A stretch of DNA of 64,000 nt, from positions 930,001 to 994,000 of the forward strand of contig NZ_AP027130.1 of assembly GCF_027925145.1 (NCBI RefSeq), in the 5' to 3' direction. The position numbers were made by a program, and so were the translations under genes. The first letter of the stretch is position 1. Each line of letters opens with the position of its first letter. The notes below the pieces were generated by a model. The model was not told the DNA's origin. It worked only from the letters and a program-made list of their open reading frames with translations, and did not search any database. The DNA is from Thermodesulfomicrobium sp. WS. GTDB lineage: Bacteria > Desulfobacterota > Desulfovibrionia > Desulfovibrionales > Desulfomicrobiaceae. Positions 55,390 through 63,971 of this stretch are shown in pieces.

Positions 55390-56388
55390 ATGAAAGCTCT
55401 CTACTCCCTCTTCCTGGTCTTTGCCCTTGCGGCAATCGCCTTGGTGGGTGCCGGGGCTTTAGGTATGGAACGGACCTTTGGTCTGTACATACCTTTCCTG
55501 GCCGCCGCTGTGTTTGTGGTGGGTTTCTGTTGGCGCGTCGTGCAGTGGGGAAAATCGGCAGTGCCGTTTTGCATTCCCACGACCTGCGGGCAACAAGAAT
55601 CCCTGCCCTGGATCAAGCAGAGCACCATTGAAAATCCCTCCACCACTACGGGGGTGGTGCTGCGGATGCTTTTGGAAGTGCTTCTGTTCCGGTCATTGTT
55701 TCGCAACAATAAACCCCAGCTGTATAGTGATACGCGGGTGCGGTACGCCTCGAGTAAATGGCTGTGGCTGGGCGCCTTGGCTTTCCATTATTCGTTTTTG
55801 ATCATTTTTGTGCGCCATATGCGGTTCTTTACCGAGCCGGTTCCGGCGTTCATTCGCGGCATCGAATCCGTGGATTCCATGCTCCAGATCGCAGCTCCCA
55901 CGCTGTATCTCACCGACCTCATCTTCATTACCGCCGTCACCTATCTGTTCTTGCGGCGGGTAGTGGTGCCGAGCATACGCTATATCTCTCAGGTGCAAGA
56001 TTATTTCCCGCTCTTCTTGATTCTGGGTATTGGCCTGACGGGCATTTTCATGCGCTATTTTGCCAAGGTGGACATCATGGCCGTGAAAGAGCTCACCATG
56101 GGGCTGGTGACCTTCTCGTGGAAGGTCCCCCAGGGTATCGGCGTGATCTTCTATGTCCATGTGTTTTTGGTTTCGATCTTGTTGATGTACTTCCCGCTCA
56201 GCAAACTTATGCATATGGGCGGGGTGTTTTTGAGTCCCACGCGGAACATGAATTGCGCCTCACGGAAATTCCGGCACATCAATCCCTGGAAGTTTGAAAA
56301 TGTCCATTATCATACCTATGAAGAGTATGAGGACGAGTTCCGGGAAAAGATGGTGGAGAAGGGACTTCCTGTTGAAAAGCCTCTGTGA
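55390..56388 (+). CDS. dsrM: DsrM, cytochrome b subunit of the DsrMKJOP complex
   Basis: A 332-residue NarI-like membrane protein with about six membrane segments. It has heme-ligand candidates His133 and His143 (AFHYSFLIIFVRHMRFF). It takes electrons from menaquinol or passes them to it and works with DsrK. A GAAGGT ribosome site precedes 55390. Confidence 0.94.
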   Translation: MKALYSLFLVFALAAIALVGAGALGMERTFGLYIPFLAAAVFVVGFCWRVVQWGKSAVPFCIPTTCGQQESLPWIKQSTIENPSTTTGVVLRMLLEVLLFRSLFRNNKPQLYSDTRVRYASSKWLWLGALAFHYSFLIIFVRHMRFFTEPVPAFIRGIESVDSMLQIAAPTLYLTDLIFITAVTYLFLRRVVVPSIRYISQVQDYFPLFLILGIGLTGIFMRYFAKVDIMAVKELTMGLVTFSWKVPQGIGVIFYVHVFLVSILLMYFPLSKLMHMGGVFLSPTRNMNCASRKFRHINPWKFENVHYHTYEEYEDEFREKMVEKGLPVEKPL

Positions 56389-56406
56389 GAGTAAGGAGCC
56401 AAACGC

Positions 56407-58038
56407 ATGTCCACGTTGCCACGCCCTGAAGAGCTCTATGCCAACATCAACCACACGCCGCCCAAGACAGATTGGATGGACGTGCCGGTGGATATCAAGC
56501 CGGGTCGGTACTGTTATGCAGCCAATCCGGAGAGCTTGAATTATGTAGGATTTCCGCATGCCCGCAAATGGAATCCTCTCGACGAGGATTGGAAGCTTCC
56601 GGAAAATTGGAAGGAGATCATTTTCAACGGTATCCGTGAACGCCTCGATAAATATCGTTCCTTCAAGGTGTTCATGGATATTTGTGTGCGTTGCGGCGCT
56701 TGCGCCGACAAGTGTCATTTCTTCATCGGCTCGGGCGACCCCAAAAACATGCCGGTGCTGCGCGCTGAGCTGATTCGCTCCGTGTATCGTGGGGAGTTTA
56801 CGACTTTTGGAAAGCTGCTGGGAAAATTTGCCGGCGCGCGCCCTTTGACGGAACAGGTGCTCAAGGAGTGGTGGTACTATCTGTTCCAGTGCAGTGAGTG
56901 CCGGCGGTGCTCGGTATTCTGTCCGTACGGCATTGATACTGCCGAGATTACCATCATGGGGCGGGAGCTCATCAATCTCTTGGGCCTCAATATCGACTGG
57001 ATCGCCACGCCGGTGGCCAACTGCTACCGTACAGGCAACCACCTAGGCATCCAGCCCCATGCCTTCTTCGATATGATCGACTTCTTCTGCGATGATATCG
57101 AAGACATCACTGGCATTCGTCCGGAGCCCCAGTTCAACAAGAAAGGGGCGGACATCCTCTTTGTGACCCCGTCGGGCGATGTGTTCGCCGATCCAGGTAC
57201 GTATACCTGCATGGGATATCTCATTCTCTTTGAATATCTCAAGCGTGAGTACGGATTGGATGTCACCTGGTCCACCTACGCTTCCGAGGGTGGAAACTTC
57301 GGTTTCTTTACCTCTCATGAGACCATGAAGCGTCTCAATTCGAAGATTTACATGGAAGCAGCACGTTTGGGGGTCAAGTGGATCATCGGCGGTGAGTGCG
57401 GCCATATGTGGCGTGTGCTCCATCAATACATGGATACCCTCAATGGTCCTGAATTCCAGTCTCCCAATATGATTGTGCCCACCAATCCCATCACCGGGAC
57501 AGTGTTTCAGCATGCGGCAAGCACCAAAATGATCCATATTACTGAGTTTACTGCTGATCTCATCAAGCATGGAAAACTCAATTTGGACAAGAGTCGCAAT
57601 GCAGGGATTCATCTGACGTGGCATGACTCCTGTAATACGTCCCGCGGCATGGGACTTTTTGAAGAACCTCGGTATATCGCTCGCCATGTGGTGGAGAAGT
57701 TTACGGACATGCCTCCGGGAACCATCCGGGAGGAGACCTTCTGCTGCGGCGGCGGTGCAGGCCTCAATGCCGGTGAGTGCGAAGAACTCCGCATGATGGG
57801 TGGTCTGCCGCGAGCCAGCGCGGTGAAATATGTGCATGAAAAGTATGGGGTGAACATGCTGGGCTGTGTGTGCGCCATCGACCGGGCCGTGCTCCCGGGC
57901 ACCATGAAGTATTGGGTGCCAGAGGTGAGCGTCTGCGGCCTTCATGAGTTGGTGGGCAACGCCTTGGTCATCCCAGGGGAAAAGGAACGCGAAGTGAATT
58001 TGCGTGGTGAGGACCTGCCCGGGAAGGAGGATGAATAA
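56407..58038 (+). CDS. dsrK: DsrK, iron-sulfur subunit with CCG domains
   Basis: The 543-residue HdrD-like protein has two [4Fe-4S] motifs, CVRCGACADKC (Cys93, 96, 99, 103) and CSECRRCSVFCP, and a C-terminal CCG region (CCGGGAG, Cys446-447) that binds the special catalytic iron-sulfur centre in HdrB/HdrD relatives. The known proposal is that it reduces the DsrC trisulfide. Start at 56407 with AAGGAG. Confidence 0.95.
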   Translation: MSTLPRPEELYANINHTPPKTDWMDVPVDIKPGRYCYAANPESLNYVGFPHARKWNPLDEDWKLPENWKEIIFNGIRERLDKYRSFKVFMDICVRCGACADKCHFFIGSGDPKNMPVLRAELIRSVYRGEFTTFGKLLGKFAGARPLTEQVLKEWWYYLFQCSECRRCSVFCPYGIDTAEITIMGRELINLLGLNIDWIATPVANCYRTGNHLGIQPHAFFDMIDFFCDDIEDITGIRPEPQFNKKGADILFVTPSGDVFADPGTYTCMGYLILFEYLKREYGLDVTWSTYASEGGNFGFFTSHETMKRLNSKIYMEAARLGVKWIIGGECGHMWRVLHQYMDTLNGPEFQSPNMIVPTNPITGTVFQHAASTKMIHITEFTADLIKHGKLNLDKSRNAGIHLTWHDSCNTSRGMGLFEEPRYIARHVVEKFTDMPPGTIREETFCCGGGAGLNAGECEELRMMGGLPRASAVKYVHEKYGVNMLGCVCAIDRAVLPGTMKYWVPEVSVCGLHELVGNALVIPGEKEREVNLRGEDLPGKEDE

Positions 58039-58424
58039 TGTACGACAAGGGAAAAATTCTCACTGGCCTTGCCGTGTTTGTGGTCGTGATGACCTATCCA
58101 TTCTGGAACAACATCGGGCGGGCAGCGTATGTAAAGCCGGAGCTGGAAAAGCCGCGCATTGCCAAGCAGTGCGTGGAGAACGTGGAGTTCATGCGTGCTG
58201 AACACATGGCAATGCTCAACCAGTGGCGTGATGAAGTGGTGCGTGATGGTATGCATGAATACCATTCTGCATCTAGTCATGAGGCGTATGCCAAGTCTTT
58301 AACGAAGACTTGTTTGAAATGCCACGAGAATAAAGATAAGTTCTGTGACAAGTGCCATAATTCCGTTGGCGTGAGCCCGTATTGCTGGGATTGCCACGTT
58401 GACCCGAAGGGGGTGAAGCAATGA
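58038..58424 (+). CDS. dsrJ: DsrJ, triheme cytochrome c
   Basis: A 128-residue periplasmic cytochrome with an uncleaved signal anchor (about 7-22) and three heme motifs, CLKCH (92-96), CDKCH (103-107) and CWDCH (116-120). The lone Cys45 matches the Cys known as an unusual heme ligand in DsrJ. Start overlaps the dsrK stop (TAATG). Confidence 0.95.
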   Translation: MYDKGKILTGLAVFVVVMTYPFWNNIGRAAYVKPELEKPRIAKQCVENVEFMRAEHMAMLNQWRDEVVRDGMHEYHSASSHEAYAKSLTKTCLKCHENKDKFCDKCHNSVGVSPYCWDCHVDPKGVKQ

Positions 58425-59215
58425 ACACCACGCGCCGCTGTTTTCTGAAGCTCGCTGGTATCGCTGCGCTGGGATGGGGCGTGCGCCCAGCGTCGCAGGT
58501 GCTGGCCTCGGGAGGGGCTGCGCCCAGCGAAGGGCTTCTTTTGGCCTCGCGTCATGCTGTGCACGCTGGTCCCAACGCCCTCACGGCCAAGCGTTGGGCC
58601 ATGGTGATCGACACCCGGGCGTTGACCCCGGAAATCATCAAGGAAATGGTGCACGCCTGCCATTCCATCCATAACGTGCCGGACATTCCCTCGAAACAGA
58701 ACATCAAGTGGATTTGGGAAACGCATTTTGAGAACCTCTTTTTGGAAGACGTGCACGAACACTTGCCAGAAGATCATCCCAAAATTGGTGTTGCCTTGTG
58801 TAACCATTGTGACAATCCGCCCTGTGTGCGGGTGTGTCCCACCAAGGCAACGTTCCAGCGGGAAGATGGCATCGTGATGATGGATTTTCATCGCTGTATC
58901 GGCTGCCGTTACTGTATGGCGGGCTGCCCATACGGATCGCGCAGCTTCAACTTCATGGACCCGCGGCCATATATTGCTTCCATCACTCCCAATTTCCCCA
59001 CCCGCACCAAGGGGGTGGTGGAGAAGTGTGAGTTTTGCGCCGAGCGCCTGGCAGAGGGCAAGTTGCCGGCCTGTGTGGAGGTTTCTCAAGGAGCGGTGGT
59101 TTTTGGTGATCTGGAAGATCCGGAGTCGCCGGTGCGTAAAGCGCTGGCGTCGCGGTTCTCCATCCGGCGCAGCCCCTCCCTGGGAACGCAACCGTGTGTT
59201 TACTATCTCGTGTAG
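58421..59215 (+). CDS. dsrO: DsrO, periplasmic iron-sulfur protein
   Basis: A 264-residue protein with a twin-arginine signal (RRCFLK) and ferredoxin-like clusters (CNHCDNPPCVRVCP, CIGCRYCMAGCPYG, CEFCAERL). It links DsrJ to DsrP on the periplasmic side. Overlaps dsrJ by four bases (ATGA). Confidence 0.94.
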   Translation: MNTTRRCFLKLAGIAALGWGVRPASQVLASGGAAPSEGLLLASRHAVHAGPNALTAKRWAMVIDTRALTPEIIKEMVHACHSIHNVPDIPSKQNIKWIWETHFENLFLEDVHEHLPEDHPKIGVALCNHCDNPPCVRVCPTKATFQREDGIVMMDFHRCIGCRYCMAGCPYGSRSFNFMDPRPYIASITPNFPTRTKGVVEKCEFCAERLAEGKLPACVEVSQGAVVFGDLEDPESPVRKALASRFSIRRSPSLGTQPCVYYLV

Positions 59216-59224
59216 GGGGAAGAC

Positions 59225-60379
59225 ATGCTGGAAAAAGCCCTTCAAGGATCGAAGTTGTATTGGGGGTGGCTCGGCTTCTTGGCCTTGCTCGCGCTAGTGG
59301 GCGTGGCCTGTTATTGGCAACAGCTCTCCCATGGCCTGACCATCACCGGCATGAGCCGGGATGTGACCTGGGGATTTTATATCGCCCAGTTCACTTTCCT
59401 GGTGGGCGTGGCCGCTTCGGCGGTCATGCTGGTCATTCCCAAGTACCTTCATGACTACAAGAAGTTCACCAAGATTTTGATCCTTGGCGAATTCAACGCG
59501 GTGGCCATGGTGCTTTTGTGCCTGCTCTTCATCGTGGCGGATTTGGGCTCTCCCCAACGCCTCATGAATGTGCTCTTGCATCCCACTCCCAATTCCATCC
59601 TGTTTTGGGACATGGTGGTGCTCAATGGCTACCTGCTCATCAACATCCTGGTGGGTTGGGTGACCCTGGAGGCGGAGCGCAAACAGGTGGAACCGCCCCA
59701 TTGGATCAAGTTCTTTGTCTATCTGTCCATCCCCTGGGCGGTGTCCATCCATACCGTGACGGCCTTCCTCTACGCAGGTCTTCCCGGGCGGGGGTACTGG
59801 CTCACTGCAGTGTTGGCGGCGCGCTTTTTGTCCTCGGCGTTTGCTGCGGGCCCGGCCTTTCTCATTCTGGTCACGTATATTGCCCGCATGTTCACCGGCT
59901 TTGATCCGGGCAAAGACGTGCTCCCCACTTTGGGCAAGACCGTGGTGTACGCCATGATCGTGAACATTTTCCTCTTCCTCTGCGAAGTGTTCACGGTGAG
60001 CTATAGCCAGATCCCGTCGCACATGGCGCATCTGCAGTATCTCTTCTTTGGCTACCATGGCCATGGGGTGCTGGTCCCGTGGATGTGGGCGTCCATGATC
60101 ATGGGCGTGGCGGGCATTCTGATCCTCTTGGTTCCCAAGAACCGCAAGCAGGACAACATGCTCATCATTGGCTGCCTGTTGGTGTTCATTGGCGCCTGGA
60201 TCGACAAAGGATTGGGGATGATCGGCGGCGGTTTCGTGCCCAACCCCTTGCATGAAGTGACGGAATACGTTCCCACGCAACTGGAGTTGGGGGTATCTTT
60301 GGGAATTTACGCCGTAGGTTTCATGGTCTTGACCATTTTGTACAAGGTGGCCATCGGCGTGAAGCAGGAAGTGGAGTAG
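59225..60379 (+). CDS. dsrP: DsrP, NrfD-like membrane subunit
   Basis: A 384-residue protein with about ten membrane segments of the NrfD/PsrC family (SRDVTWGFYIAQFTFLVGVA, GSPQRLMNVLLHPTPNS). It handles quinone on the periplasmic side. It closes the dsrMKJOP block; a hairpin follows. Confidence 0.94.
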   Translation: MLEKALQGSKLYWGWLGFLALLALVGVACYWQQLSHGLTITGMSRDVTWGFYIAQFTFLVGVAASAVMLVIPKYLHDYKKFTKILILGEFNAVAMVLLCLLFIVADLGSPQRLMNVLLHPTPNSILFWDMVVLNGYLLINILVGWVTLEAERKQVEPPHWIKFFVYLSIPWAVSIHTVTAFLYAGLPGRGYWLTAVLAARFLSSAFAAGPAFLILVTYIARMFTGFDPGKDVLPTLGKTVVYAMIVNIFLFLCEVFTVSYSQIPSHMAHLQYLFFGYHGHGVLVPWMWASMIMGVAGILILLVPKNRKQDNMLIIGCLLVFIGAWIDKGLGMIGGGFVPNPLHEVTEYVPTQLELGVSLGIYAVGFMVLTILYKVAIGVKQEVE

Positions 60380-60388
60380 AGGCGAAAC

Positions 60389-60412
60389 CTGCCGGCGGGT
60401 TCACGCCGGCAG
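60389..60412 (+). other. Hairpin between dsrP and the ferredoxin gene
   Basis: CTGCCGGCG pairs with CGCCGGCAG (nine bases) around a six-base loop, with no T tract. It may be an mRNA-processing or partial termination element after dsrMKJOP. Confidence 0.6.
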
Positions 60413-60520
60413 AACCTTATGCGCCGCCCCGCTTGTGGTTTACAGGCGGTCTCAAGGTGTGTAAGGGATGGGGCGCCGCGCATATGGCGGTAGTTTTTTC
60501 AAGATTTTCGGAGGTATATC

Positions 60521-60709
60521 ATGGCTTACAAGATTACGGTGGATCTGGACAAGTGTGTGGGCGACGGCGAGTGTGTGGATGTGTGCCCCGTGGAAGTGTA
60601 CGAGCTTCAGGATGGCAAGGCCGTGGCCGTGAACGAAGAAGAATGCCTGGGCTGTGAGTCCTGCGTGGAAGTGTGCGAGCAGGACGCCATCACTGTGGAA
60701 GAGGCCTAA
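60521..60709 (+). CDS. Small bacterial-type ferredoxin with Asp at one cluster position
   Basis: A 62-residue two-cluster ferredoxin. The second motif CLGCESCVEVC is complete, but the first reads CVGDGECVDVCP, with Asp in place of the usual second Cys. Known ferredoxins with this change (such as Desulfovibrio africanus FdIII and Pyrococcus furiosus Fd) bind a cluster that can change between [3Fe-4S] and [4Fe-4S]. It has its own leader and a terminator behind it, and lies between dsrP and dsrAB. The CGGAGG ribosome site is good. Confidence 0.93.
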   Translation: MAYKITVDLDKCVGDGECVDVCPVEVYELQDGKAVAVNEEECLGCESCVEVCEQDAITVEEA

Positions 60710-60722
60710 GCATTGGCGGTAT

Positions 60723-60757
60723 GGCAGGTCTTCGTTGAGGAGGCCTGCCTTTTTTTC
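60723..60757 (+). terminator. Rho-independent terminator after the ferredoxin gene
   Basis: GGCAGG (60723-60728) pairs with CCTGCC (60744-60749), with inner pairs, followed by T8. Confidence 0.9.
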
Positions 60758-60785
60758 ATCTATTGCCTTGCATATAAAGGTAGGC

Positions 60786-61454
60786 ATGCAGGAATTCTCT
60801 CCTTTTTTCAATGAATATTCCCAGTTGGCCGCATCGGTAGAGCGTTTGTGTGCCCAAGTGGCGGAGCAATTTGCTCATGCGGTGCGTTGCCATGAAGGAT
60901 GTACTGATTGTTGTCATGCCCTTTTTGATATTCCTCTTATAGAGGCGATATACCTTCAACATCATTTCTCTGCTCTGGACGACGATCTGAAGCAACGTAT
61001 TTGGATTGATGCGGATAAGACGGATCGTCATATCGAAGTGCTCAAAAAGCGTCTGTACAAAGAACACGCCCGCAGCGGCGATACGCAGGCCATTTTGCAG
61101 CAGGCAGGCGCTGAGCGAGTGCGGTGTCCACTTTTGGGGGAAGATGATCGGTGCACGCTCTATGCCCATCGTCCCCTCACCTGCCGCATCTACGGCTTGC
61201 CTTTGGACGTTCACGGGCAGGGGTGCTCGTGCGGCTTGTCGGGATTTGTGCCGGGAGAGCGCTATCCTGCCATCAAGGTGGCGCCGTTGCAGGACCGTTT
61301 GGTGGATATGAGTCGACGTTTGCTTGCGTCGGTGGGGTCTCCGTATCTCGATTTTGCCACCATGTTCGTGCCTGTTTCGCGGGCGCTCCTCACTACGTAT
61401 GATGCTGTATTTTTTGGTCTTGAGCAGCTTGATTCCGAGGAGAAGGACGGATGA
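60786..61454 (+). CDS. YkgJ-family cysteine-cluster protein
   Basis: A 222-residue protein with the Cys pattern of the YkgJ/UPF0153 family: CHEGCTDCC near 37-45, then CPLLGEDDRCTLYAHRPLTCRIYG, and CSC near 146. It is expected to bind zinc or an Fe-S cluster. Start at 60786 with AAAGGTAGG. First gene of a group leading to dsrAB. Confidence 0.85.
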   Translation: MQEFSPFFNEYSQLAASVERLCAQVAEQFAHAVRCHEGCTDCCHALFDIPLIEAIYLQHHFSALDDDLKQRIWIDADKTDRHIEVLKKRLYKEHARSGDTQAILQQAGAERVRCPLLGEDDRCTLYAHRPLTCRIYGLPLDVHGQGCSCGLSGFVPGERYPAIKVAPLQDRLVDMSRRLLASVGSPYLDFATMFVPVSRALLTTYDAVFFGLEQLDSEEKDG

Positions 61455-61822
61455 AGCGTTCTCCTGCCAGGACTTTGGAACATGAGCGTCAGAAACGCGC
61501 TATCTATGACGCCATGTCTCCAAGGCGACGGAAATTTATTGATCGGATCGGGTATGACCGGTGGGATCCTTTTGCGGAGCCCAAGGATCCGATTGAGTGG
61601 CGTACTGATGGGACCAGTCGTACCACCCAGCAATTGGTGCGGGAATTTTTGCAGCAGCATGCTCCGGAAAACTATAGTAATGGCTATGGTGCTGGAGTTT
61701 TAGAAATCTGTCTCGGTATCATCAATGGCGATGATCGGTATATTGGGATGTACGAGTTTGCTTTGTGGTACGCAGAAGAACTGAAAAAAAGCGGACTCAA
61801 TATTCGGGATTATCGTCCATAA
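61451..61822 (+). CDS. Small protein of unknown function upstream of dsrAB
   Basis: A 123-residue soluble protein with a basic N-terminus and a block FIDRIGYDRWDPFAEPKDPI. I do not recognise the family. It starts within the stop of the YkgJ gene (ATGA), so it is cotranslated with it. Confidence 0.75.
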   Translation: MKRSPARTLEHERQKRAIYDAMSPRRRKFIDRIGYDRWDPFAEPKDPIEWRTDGTSRTTQQLVREFLQQHAPENYSNGYGAGVLEICLGIINGDDRYIGMYEFALWYAEELKKSGLNIRDYRP

Positions 61823-61837
61823 ACCAAGGAGAACTGC

Positions 61838-62485
61838 GTGTCGTCGAAAATTCAGCCGGACTACGGCCCTCAAGATCCAGAATCCATTAAAATTGCGTTG
61901 CAAGAAAATCCAGATTCTGCAACGTTGTTGTACAATCTTGGGGTTTCGTTGATTGCCCAGCGCCGCCTCGATGAAGCGGAAAAGGCTTTTCGGGATGCGC
62001 TGGCGTTAGAGCCAGAAATCGCAGAGGCGTATGTGCAATTGGGAGGACTGGCCATGCATCGCGGCGATTTGGATACATGTTTGGAAATGAACAAAAAAGC
62101 CGCGCAAATTCGTCCTCGTTTTGCTGTTCCTTGGGGAAACATTGGCTTCGTACACATGCAGCGCCAAGAGCCGGACAAGGCTGTCAAAGCATTGAAAAAA
62201 GCATTGAGCCTGGACCCAAAGTTCATCCAGGCTCATACGACATTGGGGAGCGCCTATCTTGCTTTAGGGGATCCTGATGGTTGCATCATGCAATGTATGA
62301 AGGCCATCGAAATCGAACCCATGTTTGGCCCGGCGTATAACAATATCGGTCTTGCCTATTTGGAAAAAGGCGAGGTGGAGAAGGCCGTCCCGTATTTTGA
62401 AAAAGCATTGGAAACGGGATTTGAGGTGGAGTCGGCGGTGCTGGAGGAGATTGCCCCGTACCGTTCGGGCGCACAAAAACCATGA
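61838..62485 (+). CDS. TPR protein upstream of dsrAB
   Basis: A 215-residue cytoplasmic protein with about five TPR repeats from residue 25 to 195 (NLGVSLIAQRRLDEAEKAF...). It has no signal peptide. Start is GTG 61838 with AAGGAG. It lies 15 bases after the orphan at 61451-61822 and 158 bases before dsrA. It may be a scaffold. Confidence 0.88.
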   Translation: MSSKIQPDYGPQDPESIKIALQENPDSATLLYNLGVSLIAQRRLDEAEKAFRDALALEPEIAEAYVQLGGLAMHRGDLDTCLEMNKKAAQIRPRFAVPWGNIGFVHMQRQEPDKAVKALKKALSLDPKFIQAHTTLGSAYLALGDPDGCIMQCMKAIEIEPMFGPAYNNIGLAYLEKGEVEKAVPYFEKALETGFEVESAVLEEIAPYRSGAQKP

Positions 62486-62518
62486 AAAAAAGATTTTCTG
62501 GTTGACTTTTTTGGGACT

Positions 62519-62547
62519 TTGAACCATGCTTCACAAGCAGGTATGAT
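62519..62547 (+). promoter_or_regulatory. Candidate sigma-70 promoter of dsrAB
   Basis: TTGAAC (62519-62524), 17-base spacer, TATGAT (62542-62547, five of six to consensus), in the 158-base gap before dsrA. Confidence 0.45.
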
Positions 62548-62581
62548 TGAGTAACTGCTTGAAATCGTTGGTGAGAGGTTG

Positions 62582-62605
62582 GCGGGCTTGATGGCCAAGT
62601 CCCGC
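62582..62605 (+). other. Leader hairpin before dsrA
   Basis: GCGGG-CTTG pairs with CAAG-T-CCCGC around a short loop, with one bulge. It lies between the candidate promoter and the ribosome site of dsrA and may shield the 5' end of this high-level message. Confidence 0.5.
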
Positions 62606-62643
62606 AACACAAGTATCCGGTCTAATCTCAAGGAGGATGCGTA

Positions 62644-63957
62644 ATGCCTAAACACGAGACCCCGTTGCTGGATCAGCTGCAGAGCGGTCCCTGGCCGAGT
62701 TTTGTGACGGACATCAAGGAGGAAGCTGAGCGCCGTCACAAAAACGAGCGGAATGTGGAATTTCAGGTTCCGGTAGATGTCTGTGACGACCTGCTCGGCT
62801 TGCTGGAACTGTCGTACAATGACGGCACCACCCACTGGAAACACGGCGGTATCGTCGGCGTGTTCGGGTATGGTGGCGGTGTTATCGGTCGTTACTGCGA
62901 CCAGCCCGAAAAGTTCCCGGGCGTGGCCCATTTCCACACGGTGCGCGTGGCGCAGCCTGCCGGCCTGTACTACACCTCCGAGTACCTGCGTCAGCTGTGC
63001 GACATCTGGGAGATGCGTGGCTCTGGCCTCACCAACATGCACGGCTCCACGGGTGACATCGTGCTCTTGGGCACCACCACGCCGCAGTTGGAAGAGATCT
63101 TCTTCGAACTCACCCATAAGATGAATACGGACTTGGGCGGCTCGGGCTCCAACCTGCGCACCCCCTCCTGCTGCTTGGGTGAGTCCCGCTGTGAGTGGGC
63201 CTGCTACGACACGCAGGAACTGTGCTACCAGATGACCATGGAATACCAGGACGAACTCCATCGTCCGGCCTTCCCCTACAAGTTCAAGTTCAAATTCGAT
63301 GGCTGCCCCAACTGCTGCGTGGCCTCCATCGCTCGTTCCGACATGGCCTTCATCGGCACCTGGCGGGATGAGATCCGCATCGACCAGGAAGCCGTGGCCG
63401 CGTACATCGGCGGCGAGCTGCAGCCCAATGCCGGCGCTCACTCGGGCCGCGACTGGGGTCCCTTCGACATCCAGAAGGAAGTCATTGACCTGTGTCCCAC
63501 CGAATGCATGTGGATCGAAGACGGCAAGCTCATGATCAATAATCGTGAGTGCACCCGCTGCATGCACTGCATCAACGTCATGCCCCGCGCTCTGCGCATC
63601 GGTAATGACCGCGGCCTGTCCATCCTCGTGGGCGCCAAGGCCCCCATCCTCGATGGCGCGCAGATGGGTTCGCTCCTCGTGCCCTTCGTCAAGGTGGAAG
63701 AGCCCTACGACGAGATCAAAGAGGTCATCGAGAACATCTGGGAATGGTGGATGGAAGAAGGCAAGAACCGTGAGCGCCTGGGCGAGCTCATCAAGCGTCA
63801 GGGTCTGGCCAAGGCCATTTCCGTCGTCGGCCTCAAGCCCATGCCGCAGCACGTGCAGGAACCCCGTCACAATCCGTACATCTTCTGGAAGGAAGAGGAC
63901 GTGCCGGGCGGTTGGGATCGCGACATTGCGGAATACCGCAAACACCATCAGAGATAA
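62644..63957 (+). CDS. dsrA: Dissimilatory sulfite reductase alpha subunit
   Basis: Cytoplasmic siroheme enzyme; reduces sulfite with DsrC and DsrB. The 437-residue product has siroheme-[4Fe-4S] ligands Cys177, Cys183, Cys221, Cys225 and ferredoxin-domain Cys284, Cys303, Cys306, Cys309, in the same positions known for Desulfovibrio vulgaris. Start at 62644 with AAGGAGG. dsrB follows after 14 bases. Confidence 0.98.
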   Translation: MPKHETPLLDQLQSGPWPSFVTDIKEEAERRHKNERNVEFQVPVDVCDDLLGLLELSYNDGTTHWKHGGIVGVFGYGGGVIGRYCDQPEKFPGVAHFHTVRVAQPAGLYYTSEYLRQLCDIWEMRGSGLTNMHGSTGDIVLLGTTTPQLEEIFFELTHKMNTDLGGSGSNLRTPSCCLGESRCEWACYDTQELCYQMTMEYQDELHRPAFPYKFKFKFDGCPNCCVASIARSDMAFIGTWRDEIRIDQEAVAAYIGGELQPNAGAHSGRDWGPFDIQKEVIDLCPTECMWIEDGKLMINNRECTRCMHCINVMPRALRIGNDRGLSILVGAKAPILDGAQMGSLLVPFVKVEEPYDEIKEVIENIWEWWMEEGKNRERLGELIKRQGLAKAISVVGLKPMPQHVQEPRHNPYIFWKEEDVPGGWDRDIAEYRKHHQR

Positions 63958-63971
63958 GAAGGGGGTAGACA

